Origin: Propionibacterium acidifaciens DSM 21887
GTDB taxonomy: Bacteria > Actinomycetota > Actinomycetes > Propionibacteriales > Propionibacteriaceae
Direction: 5' to 3'
Assembly: GCF_000426605.1 (NCBI RefSeq)
Contig: NZ_AUFR01000001.1
Coordinates: 1 to 64,000 of the forward strand
Length of the DNA: 64,000 nt
Positions 1 to 6,885 of this stretch are shown in pieces. The position numbers and the translations under genes are program-made. How positions within the stretch are numbered: the stretch's first letter is position 1; every line of letters begins with the position of its first letter. Below the pieces are notes generated by a model. The model was given only the letters and a program-made list of their open reading frames with translations. It had not been told where the DNA came from and did not search any database.

Positions 1-254
1 GTGAGTTTCGCCGCGTTCTGGTTCCCGGCATGGCCGGTCAGCACCGAGCACATCCTGGTGGCCCGCCACTCGGCCAGCCATTCCTGCACGGTCCGCTCCG
101 CCCGCTCAACCATTTCAGCGATGATACCCACATCAACGCCACGGGAGGCGTACAGAATCGCTTCTGCTTTCATCCGAACCAGCACATGATTGTCGGAACG
201 CTTCTTCCATCTGATCAGGACGGCGGTTTCTTCCAGGGTGACCTCAACCTGCAT
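1..254 (-). CDS. IS630-family transposase, N-terminal part (runs off window edge)
   Basis: The reading frame starts at an ATG (complement of 252-254) and stays open for 84 codons to the window edge. It encodes the helix-turn-helix region of an IS630-type DDE transposase: MQVEVTLEETAVLIRW, then an RGVDVGIIAEMVERAERTV recognition-helix segment and a Trp-rich hinge. The same stretch occurs in the broken copy at 4440-5613 with many substitutions, which confirms family and frame. Unlike that copy, no frameshift is seen here, so this may be an intact element continuing outside the window. The catalytic DDE domain is not visible. Family assignment rests on similarity to the second copy, whose C-terminal half has the DDE signature. 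Confidence 0.75.
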   Translation of the reverse strand, partial: MQVEVTLEETAVLIRWKKRSDNHVLVRMKAEAILYASRGVDVGIIAEMVERAERTVQEWLAEWRATRMCSVLTGHAGNQNAAKL

Positions 255-506
255 GCCTCAATCATATCCGAAACAGCACAGGAAATCCACGAAAAATACG
301 GTTTCGTTTCATGTCAGCCATATGAGGTCTATGCCAATCCTTGGATGTGATCGGATGATTCCTCGTCCATCGTGCGGGAGTTGAGTGTCTCGTTGATCTT
401 CGGGATCGGGTTCTGCGGACGTATTCGATCGCGCCTGCTGTGCCCATCTGCACTCCAGTGAACCAATGAGCAGTTCGTACGCCTCGCAGAACCCCGCCGT
501 GCGCCT

Positions 507-800
507 ATGATGGGCCGGGCCCTGCGCCTCCAGCAGGCGATTCTCGCCTCACCGGGGCGTTCGGTGCTGTGCTTCGACTTCGACGGGGCGCCGGTGCCGA
601 TCGTTGAGCATCCCGGGGATGCCAGGCCGCATCCGGCGGCGTTGGCCGGGCTGGTCCGATGCGTCGCCGTCGTCACCGGCCACCCCGTGCGCACGGTGCT
701 CGACCTGGGCGGATTCGGCAGCTTGGTGCACGCCGATTGATTGCGCTCATCTTCTGCGCTCATCCTCGGGCAGTACGGCGCGGAACGCTGGGACGGCGCC
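507..800 (+). pseudogene. otsB: Trehalose-6-phosphate phosphatase (OtsB) remnant
   Basis: The frame from 507 reads an OtsB/HAD N-terminus: RSVLCFDFDGAPVPIVEHP (the DFDG of HAD motif I, usually DFDGTLAPIV), then PHPAALAGL and VVTGHPVRTVLDLGGF. An in-frame TGA at 738-740 interrupts it. The same frame then continues with LILGQYGAERWDGATGQ, matching the next conserved OtsB block. After about 800 no further family sequence is recognisable, so the remaining two thirds of the phosphatase is missing. The normal enzyme dephosphorylates trehalose-6-phosphate to trehalose. Here the motif I Thr is already lost (DFDGA), so the fragment cannot be functional. It lies between two transposase copies in a decayed zone. 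Confidence 0.7.
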
Positions 801-856
801 ACTGGCCAGAGGTCGCCGTGTCGCTCGTGTCCGAAGCCCATGCTCGCGGCGAAGCG

Positions 857-898
857 GCGTGTTCCGGCCCATCGACTGGTCGACGGGCCGGAACACGC
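857..898 (+). terminator. GC-rich hairpin after the otsB remnant
   Basis: Perfect 14-bp inverted repeat (857-870 with 885-898, 14-nt loop). It has no strong U tract, as is usual for high-GC actinobacterial terminators. It probably ended the ancestral otsB transcript. Confidence 0.55.
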
Positions 899-947
899 GC
901 TGAGCCGTCGATCGGCTAGCCTGTGAGCTGCCAAGCGGTGCTTGATA

Positions 948-1022
948 GGGAGCGTTGGCCAGCAGGTCAGAGCAGGAGACTCATAATTCCCTGGGGCATT
1001 GGTTCGAGCCCCAGGCGCCCCA
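948..1022 (+). pseudogene. Degenerate tRNA-like sequence (CAT anticodon-like loop)
   Basis: The stretch has a D-arm-like CAGGTCAGAGCAG, an anticodon-like CTCATAA loop and a TTCGAGC T-loop followed by CCCAGGCGCCCC, in the order of a tRNA-Met. The anticodon stem has a mismatch, the 5' and 3' acceptor halves do not pair well, and about six extra bases separate variable loop and T-loop. It looks like a relic of a tRNA gene rather than a working one. It stands at the edge of the AT-richer segment carrying the 797-residue gene, so it could mark an old integration site. Confidence is low. Confidence 0.3.
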
Positions 1023-1329
1023 CCGCTGCGGACGACGCTCGAGATCTGGGGTACCCCAGTTGCTGTATGTGTGGCTCATTTCGTTCGATCTTGGCGCAGA
1101 GTGCCAGACCTTCATCATCAAGTCCAAGATCAGACACGGTATTTGTGTGCAGATCGATGGGACCATGGCAGGCGCGGTCGAATCGTAGGTGTGCAGAGTG
1201 CGGCCCCTGGGTTGGTCATCTATCCTGATTCTTGCCATCCACTGTGGTGCCCCTAGGGGAATAGTGTTATCCTTGCTCAAGGGCAAGTCTGTACTTCCCA
1301 TCTTCACTGACCTCAACACGAAAAAGTGT

Positions 1330-1665
1330 TCACAAGGCGAAGCAGCCGAGGCGGAGGAGGTAGAGGTCGCTGTGATTGGTGAGACGACAGGGGTCGATGA
1401 TGAACTGACGTTGATTTTGCATGCCACTGTTGCAACGGGTCTGTCAACTGGGGTTCTGGCGAATCAACCAATGCCGAAGACTTGTGGGATGGGTGGAATA
1501 GAACTCTCACGAGTGGGGAGCCTCCTGATTACTATTTTTTCGTTTCGGGGATTCATGACGGGTGATGATCAAGAGATGGCCTGTGATATCACCAAACGGT
1601 GAGCGGGCTGATTTTAGCAGGGTCACGGATTTTGTGGGTGGTGCGTCGTGCACAACCCTTGGTGG
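1330..1665 (+). pseudogene. Frameshifted MmpS-like small exported protein remnant
   Basis: Pieces in different frames join into one protein-like string: GESTNAEDLWDGWNRTLTSG, then PPDYYFFVSGI, then (after a shift) MTGDDQEMACDITK, then (after another shift near 1600) NGERADFSRVTDFVGGASC. The pattern Trp-rich strand / VSG / D-x-M-x-C-x-I-x-K-N-G / A-x-C resembles the C-terminal beta-domain of actinobacterial MmpS-like or related exported proteins with two conserved cysteines. A second, divergent C-terminus of the same kind lies at 5779-5892. Family naming is tentative; the broken state is clear from the shifts. Confidence 0.4.
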
Positions 1666-1783
1666 TCAAGATCGACAGAGAATGAGCTTCGCCTCGCCAT
1701 GATGAATCTCATCCCACGGGAAAGAAGCTCGTTCGCAATACTGGTAGGCGATGATGTGGTCAAGGATGGTGCGTCTGAATGAA

Positions 1784-1813
1784 GGAGGCTTATTCAAAAC
1801 TTGAATGATATCA
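1784..1813 (+). repeat. Solo transposon-end-like sequence
   Basis: GGAGGCTTATTCAAAAC followed by TTGAATGAT. It resembles the IS ends at 4502 and 5744 (consensus GAGGnTTATTCAAAAC) and the ends of the small element at 47761-47843, and contains the same ATTCAA/TTGAAT dyad. No transposase frame adjoins it, so it is a relic end. The rest of 1666-2031 is AT-richer than its surroundings and holds no convincing gene; a short inverted repeat lies at 1906-1921. Confidence 0.4.
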
Positions 1814-2031
1814 AATAAACTCTTGACTAGAAATCTCACGAAGTAGAGTCTTGTATAGGCTTCGAACTCATGAGATAAGTTGAAAGTCATGAACGAGTCT
1901 TGCTGTCAGATATGAATCTGATCAGGTCAATATTGAAATACAGCTTCGATTTCAATGGGTAAGTTGTCCTGAAGATCGTTCGGAGGCCCAATTCGATTGC
2001 AGGGGTCGCTAAACCATATGACCCCCGAGGC

Positions 2032-4425
2032 ATGAGCCATCAGGAATTGAGTAGCAAAATGATAGATGAATACCCTGGTCCTCTCGTTCAATACGAGATG
2101 GTTTTCCCGGAACAACGTTTACTACTCGGAACGGGTGCAATAAGGCAATCCGGTTCTGGAGAAAAAGAAACTTCGGATAGTGACTGTACGCGTGTGACCA
2201 ATATTCATTCAATAGAATGGGAACGGCACGTTGATGAAGCTGATAAGCTCGACTACATCGTGGCTGTGGGTAGCGGTGTCCTAGCTGGTCTTATTGATGT
2301 GTTCTACGCAGGAGAATTCTCTTTGGATCGAGCGAGTGAGTGGGGTCGGGACAAGATTGAGAAGGTTGTGATAGAGGTTGCCCGCGTCGAGGGTTACGCA
2401 GGAGACAATCTGAACGATGCTATCAAGACGCTTGAGAAGAAGCATCCGTTGGCCGCTGATGGCAACACCAATGACTTCGGCGGCGGGCTGCAGCATCACC
2501 TTCGCGACTTCTCTCACCACTTTAGCATCGGTGGGCTGTTCTTCTCGATACTTACGCAGTTCACCGGCTTGGTGGTGGGAACTGACAAGGCCGGGATGCT
2601 GCATGTCGTGTCCGTGCCGGAGTCGCACAAGATGTGCATCGGCAAGAATTTTCAGGAAAAAATCGTTTTTGGTGTCATCGGCTGGTTCTTCCACATGGTG
2701 AGCGACATGGCTGGTTCCAGTGGGTCTCTTATGGGGGGGACTGGTATACCGGGGCCGCTTGTGTCCTTCATGAAGGAACTCTCAGCGCTGCCGTTCTTCA
2801 AAAAATCGGGCGACGGTGACATGGAATTTCGTCTGTGGGTGACCAAGCTCTTTAACGGTACCCTGCTCGTAGACCGAGACGAGACCGGCAAGATCATCAA
2901 GGGCAGCGTTCAGAAGTTCGATCTGCGCACCGAGATAGGTATCCTCGGAGAGATTGACAGGCAGGTCCTACCCGTGCTCGTCAACCAGTGCGTCGTGCGA
3001 AGTTTCTACTTCTGTCGCAGGCTTGCACGCGAGGTAAATAGCCTCGGTCTACTCGGGATCAGTGACCTCGGGCGTATCGCGCCGGAGGACATACTGCCTT
3101 GGGGTACGCCGACCATGCGGCGCATGGTGACCGTTTCGAGCGGCGTCTTTGCTGGTGTGGACATTGCAGATGCCACCGTCCGTGCAATTAAGAGCATGAA
3201 CCCGGTTAAATTCTTCCTGCGTGTGAACTACGTTGGGGTGGCAACCTTCGTCATATCTTGTGTGTCGGACGTGACACTAGAAAGGCGAGAAGCTCAAGGG
3301 GGTGAGAGTGAGGAGGAGAAGTACGAGCGTGAGCTATCCGATTTAAGATGCCTCAAATTGGACTTCCAGCGAGCCCGCATATTACACTCCCTCATGCGTG
3401 CAAGAATAGCCTACGACATCGAGTATGAGGCGCGCCCGAGGGTGGCGGCCAAGAAGAAAGACTGGCTCGAGGAGTGGAGCCGGAAGATCGCCGAGGCCGT
3501 GGGTCTCGCTTGGGTGGCCAATGCCGGGTATTTCTTGGAAGGAGCCGTCCTTTATGACGCCATCGACAAGCTCTACGATGTCGATTCGAACAGCTCGTGG
3601 CTGTGGCTCGTGGGCATGGAGGCAGTACGGTTCAAACCGTACATGCCTCTGCATGGCGACAACGATAAGATTTACGAGGGTCTCAAGCCTGAAACCGACT
3701 ACCTCGGGGATGTGTTCTGCGAACGACAAGGCATCGTAGGAAAGAAAGAATTGCGTGCACTCGACAAGGCTGTGAACAGTGCAAGAGGCAAGCTTGATGG
3801 TGCGGCTATCAAACGTGTCGTGGGTGCTGCCGGTACGGTGGTCGTCGTCGCAGCGACCGGCGGGCTCGCGTTCTACTTCGCGCCTGCAATCGCTCCCGTA
3901 CTCGCCGCCGCTCTTGGAGCGGAGACCGCCTCTCTATCTGGCGCCGCGCTCACAAGCGCAAGTCTTGCCTTCCTTGGAGGGGGATCCCTCGCAGTTGGTG
4001 GTGCTGGCATGGCTGGTGGCACCATGCTAGTCGCAGGCAGCGGCGCTCTATTCGGGGCTGTTGGAGGGTCCGGCATCTCTGCGGCAACGTCGATGGCGCT
4101 TGCGACCAACGGAAGCTATGTGCTGGACGAGTGTGCCAAGCTCGTGGCCTTCTGCGAGGAAGTCCTCATAAAGCGTTATGGTGACGTCGCCTCGGTTGAG
4201 AAGATTCATGCCGTCCTCAACCAGAAGATCCTCAAACTTGAGATAGAAATCGAGGCGATAAAACGCTACGTACCCGATGGTGAAATGTCCGAAGATGACG
4301 TCGATGGTGAAAGTGGTGACAACGGCGAGATCGACCCGAAAAAGATGATCAAAATCCTGAACCGTAGCCACAAGTTCCTCAGGCGCAGCAGCGATGAGCT
4401 TGCCGCGGTGGTGAAGTCTGTCTGA
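2032..4425 (+). CDS. Large protein of unknown function with glycine-zipper-like segment
   Basis: 797 residues, intact, in an AT-richer segment between transposon relics. I do not recognise a characterised function. The first part (about 75-420) resembles uncharacterised proteins seen in accessory regions of Firmicutes and Actinobacteria: it begins with LDYIVAVGSGVLAGLIDVF and includes HHFSIGGLFFSILTQFTG, WFFHMVSDMAGSSGS and MRRMVTVSSGVFAGVDIADA. Residues about 595-690 are a long Gly/Ala stretch with several hydrophobic segments (GGLAFYFAPAIAPVLAAALG, then repeated GG-x-x-x-G patterns), like glycine-zipper membrane-inserting regions. The C-terminus is charged (EIEIEAIKRYVPDGEMSEDD). Membrane association is inferred. 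The ATG at 2032 has a weak ribosome site and clear family-like sequence begins some 60 residues later, so the start is uncertain. A defence or toxin role is possible but unproven. Confidence 0.7.
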   Translation: MSHQELSSKMIDEYPGPLVQYEMVFPEQRLLLGTGAIRQSGSGEKETSDSDCTRVTNIHSIEWERHVDEADKLDYIVAVGSGVLAGLIDVFYAGEFSLDRASEWGRDKIEKVVIEVARVEGYAGDNLNDAIKTLEKKHPLAADGNTNDFGGGLQHHLRDFSHHFSIGGLFFSILTQFTGLVVGTDKAGMLHVVSVPESHKMCIGKNFQEKIVFGVIGWFFHMVSDMAGSSGSLMGGTGIPGPLVSFMKELSALPFFKKSGDGDMEFRLWVTKLFNGTLLVDRDETGKIIKGSVQKFDLRTEIGILGEIDRQVLPVLVNQCVVRSFYFCRRLAREVNSLGLLGISDLGRIAPEDILPWGTPTMRRMVTVSSGVFAGVDIADATVRAIKSMNPVKFFLRVNYVGVATFVISCVSDVTLERREAQGGESEEEKYERELSDLRCLKLDFQRARILHSLMRARIAYDIEYEARPRVAAKKKDWLEEWSRKIAEAVGLAWVANAGYFLEGAVLYDAIDKLYDVDSNSSWLWLVGMEAVRFKPYMPLHGDNDKIYEGLKPETDYLGDVFCERQGIVGKKELRALDKAVNSARGKLDGAAIKRVVGAAGTVVVVAATGGLAFYFAPAIAPVLAAALGAETASLSGAALTSASLAFLGGGSLAVGGAGMAGGTMLVAGSGALFGAVGGSGISAATSMALATNGSYVLDECAKLVAFCEEVLIKRYGDVASVEKIHAVLNQKILKLEIEIEAIKRYVPDGEMSEDDVDGESGDNGEIDPKKMIKILNRSHKFLRRSSDELAAVVKSV

Positions 4426-4439
4426 CCTGGAGGGATCTA

Positions 4440-5613
4440 TCAAAAATGGTAAATGGTATAAGTGGATTCATCGTCTGTAAGGGACGGGAGATGATAGCGA
4501 TAGATTCGTTCAAAAATCAGTTTTGAATGAACCTCTGGCCGTCGTGAAACAAAATCGTTTCTGGTTTCACGGAGTGGGAGGTGTTCGAAGTCGTAGTCGA
4601 CGGTGCGGCCGGTGACGTGTGAGGCGAATGTTTCGAAGGTTTCTTCGGGGGTTTCGCGCTGGATGGTGGCGGTGTTGTTCTTGGCCGTGTTCCGGACGTG
4701 CTCGACCGGGTTGTGGTCGGGCGCGTACGGCGGCAGATGGATCGGTGTGATGCGCTCCAGCAGCCGGCCGGGCTCGTAGAGGCCGGCCAGCATCTTGGCG
4801 TGGTGGGATCGGGCGTTGTCCGGGACGACCGCGGTCTTGCCGGCCTCGGTTTCTCGTTGGAGCAGGTCCGGTGCGAGGGTCGTCTGCCAGGTGTTCCGGT
4901 TCTGCTCGGTCGGGTACGGCGTGACTGTTCTGCTGGTCGGGGAGAGCGCACCGGGGAAGGACTGGGACGTCTTCTGCCGGTCCACGGACGGTCTGGTGCG
5001 TTGTCCTTTCGGGGGCTGCATGCGGCGGGTCTCGGCCTCGTGCTCCAAGCGGACCTCAGTCTTGCGGTGTGGACCTCCCGGCCCTGGCCCGACAAGCTCT
5101 TGACTCGGGTCGTCGCCCAGGCCATGCGTCTGGTGGTGGCTTTCTCGTCGCGGTGCCCGTCGAACGGGTCCGGGCGGCTCGGGGCTCGGCCCGCACAAGC
5201 GCAGGAGCAGCCGGTGGGAGGAGTCCGACTGGTGTTCGGCGTCGAACAGGATCTTCACGACCTCACGTATCGCCGGGACGTCCCGGAACCCGGCGCGGAC
5301 ACCCGACCGGGAGGGCGGCCGGGCCAGGATGGTCTCGGGTTCCTGCTTCCGGGCGCGGGCGGGTTCCGCCGCGTTCTGGTTCCCCGCGTGCCCGGCCGGG
5401 ACCCGGCACATCCTGGTGGCCCGCCAGTCGGCCGGCCATTCCTGCACCGTCCTCTCCGTCCGCTCGACCGTCTCTGCGATGATGCCCGTATCGACGCCTC
5501 GGGAGGCGTGCAGGACCGCTTCTGCCTTCATCCGCACCAGCACATGATTGTCGGAACGCTTCTTCCACCCGACCAGGACGGCGGTCTCCTTCCGGGGCGA
5601 CCCCGACCCGCAC
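4440..5613 (-). pseudogene. IS630-family transposase, multiply frameshifted
   Basis: Aligned with the intact N-terminus at 1-254, this copy begins at a GTG (complement of 5611-5613), shifts frame near codon 9, then reads ETAVLVGWKKRSDNHVL and RGVDTGIIAETVERTERTV. Next comes the hinge and KILFDAEHQSDSSHRLLLR. It shifts into another frame for MAWATTRVKSLSGQGREVH (about 5063-5125) and back for TEVRLEHEAETRRM. The C-terminal DDE block is present: VVPDNARSHHAKML, then LPPYAPDHNPVEHV with the final acidic Glu. At least three frameshifts make it inactive. Differences from the copy at 1-254 are mostly A/T to G/C. The frame reads on to 4440, past the likely element end at 4502. Confidence 0.8.
4452..4535 (+). 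repeat. Direct repeat copy A flanking the IS630 element
   Basis: About 83 bp, roughly 80% identical by eye to 5695-5777 in the same orientation. It shares GGAGATGATAGCGA and ends with the palindromic TTCAAAA..TTTTGAATGAACCTC. The copies are 1243 bp apart, so the IS body lies between two copies of the same flank. Confidence 0.7.
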
Positions 5614-5694
5614 GCCCCCACCGCATCCGAAACGGCACAGGAAACCCACGAAACACGATTTCGTTTCATGCCAGCCATAGTTTTGAATAACCCT
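4502..5694. mobile_element. IS630-type element, degenerate
   Basis: Reading inward, the left end is GATTCGTTCAAAAA (from 4503) and the right end, on the other strand, is GAGGGTTATTCAAAAC (from 5694). These are imperfect terminal inverted repeats around the broken transposase. An inner arm GTTTTGAATGAACCT (4520-4534) makes the left end a near palindrome. Boundaries are inferred from the repeats; the target TA was not resolved. Confidence 0.5.
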
Positions 5695-5777
5695 CATGGT
5701 ACATGTGGCTTCATCACCTGTAAGAGACAGGAGATGATAGCGAGAGGTTCATTCAAAACCAGTTTTGAATGAACCTC
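5695..5777 (+). repeat. Direct repeat copy B with a perfect 16-bp-arm palindrome
   Basis: Second copy of the 4452-4535 repeat. Its last 34 bp (5744-5777) form a perfect palindrome, GAGGTTCATTCAAAAC and its complement separated by CA. It probably represents the end of a second, otherwise deleted, IS copy in tandem. Confidence 0.7.
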
Positions 5778-5778
5778 C

Positions 5779-5892
5779 ATGTCTGGAGACTCCCAGGTGA
5801 TGACCTGCGAGATCGTCAAGAACGGTAAGACGGTCGACTCCGACAAGGGAACCGGTTCTGCGGGCAGCGCCTTCTGCTTTGTCTTCGGATGA
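5779..5892 (+). pseudogene. C-terminal remnant of MmpS-like exported protein (second paralogue)
   Basis: An ATG-initiated 37-residue frame reads MSGDSQVMTCEIVKNGKTVD and ends GSAGSAFCFVFG. It matches the C-terminus of the relic at 1330-1665 (D-x-Q-x-M-x-C-x-I-x-K) and supplies the NGK..AxC tail. It begins immediately after the transposon palindrome, so the upstream part was probably lost to insertion or deletion. A stand-alone 37-residue gene is unlikely. Confidence 0.45.
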
Positions 5893-6074
5893 TGTGAATG
5901 CTTTGGGAGGAGTCCGCCGCACTGCGTGCGGCGGACCCCTCCTGCACGTCCGACTCGGGAGCCGAACGCCTCGCCGCTCCTCGGGGTCGGATTCTGCAGG
6001 GCCTACTCGATCGAGCCGATCGCTCCCGGGGGAGGGAGGCTGGACAGGTCACCGTCCGCGACGGCGGCGTACCC

Positions 6075-6538
6075 GGCGCCCCGTCGACGAGCTGTCCGGC
6101 GGTCAGCGCCAACGCGTCTGGGTGGCCATGGCACTCGCCCAGGAGACGCCTCTGCTGCTCCTCGACGAGCCCACCACCCAATCTCGACATCGCCCACCAG
6201 ATCGACCTGCTCGAACTCTTCGCGGAGCTCAACCGGCAGGGCCGGACGATGGTGGCCGTGCTTCACGACCTCTTAACCAGGCCGCCCGCTACGCGGCGAC
6301 GAGGGGCGGCGCCGTCGTCGCCCAGGGGACCCCGGCCGAGGTCGTCACCGCGCGGATCGTCGAGGAGGTCTTCGGCGTGGCGGTGCTCGTCGTCGACGAC
6401 CCGGTGACCGGTACCCCGATGATCGTGCCCTGTGGGCGGGGCCGGGGCGGCGGCCCCGGGGCCGAGGTTCGTCGGGCCCCCGGCGACCGGATGCCCGACG
6501 ACTCCCCGGAGGCCCGGCGGGGTCGGGTCCGGCAGTGA
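6075..6538 (+). pseudogene. Siderophore-type ABC transporter ATPase (FepC/FecE-like), C-terminal remnant
   Basis: Three frames must be joined. The first gives the ABC signature and Walker B: VDELSGGQRQRVWVAMALAQ then LLLLDEPTT. A shift near 6180 gives LDIAHQIDLLELFAELNRQG and TMVAVLHDL. A second shift near 6275 gives NQAARYA and GTPAEVVTARIVEEVFGVAV, ending in DDPVTGTPMIVP. This order (SGGQRQRVW, HLDI-like, LHDLNQA, VFG) is characteristic of iron-siderophore importer ATPases. The Walker A half and partner permeases are absent. It lies just upstream of the cobalamin riboswitch and is non-functional. Confidence 0.75.
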
Positions 6539-6587
6539 GAAGGTGAGGCCCTGGGTGTGTCGCGCTCTCCGCGCGAGCGCCCCTGAT

Positions 6588-6790
6588 ACATTCCGTGGTG
6601 CTGGTCGACCCGCCTCGACACTAGATGTTGTGGTGGGGAGTGAAAAGGGAAGCCGGTGCGAATCCGGGACTGCCCCGCAGCGGTGAGAAGGAACGACATC
6701 GGCATGAGCACTGGGCCCCGGCCTGGGAAGCGCCGACCAGGAAGCCCCCTCGGGGAAGCGCCTTCGAGTCCGAAGACCTGCCAGCACCGG
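6588..6790 (+). ncRNA. Cobalamin (B12) riboswitch upstream of nrdDG
   Basis: The conserved core is clear: GGGAAGCCGGTGCGAATCC (from 6647), CTGCCCCGCAGCGGTGA just after it, and the closing block AGTCCGAAGACCTGCC (6767-6782). These are hallmark elements of the AdoCbl riboswitch. It sits 100 bp before the nrdD start in the untranslated leader. GC-rich sequence between aptamer and start (6788-6868) could form the expression platform. By family knowledge, bound cobalamin should lower nrdDG expression. Outer boundaries are approximate. Confidence 0.92.
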
Positions 6791-6885
6791 GCCGCGGCCC
6801 GGCACTCGACACCGCCTCGCGGGCGGCCGGGGGGAGGGTCCTCCCGTCCGCCGCGCGGCACGGGCCACGAGGAGGGGCTCCGTCG

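Noticed and set aside
1666-1890. 74-codon minus-strand frame in the AT-rich gap
   Set aside because: No ribosome site, crosses the transposon-end relic, and no recognisable family.
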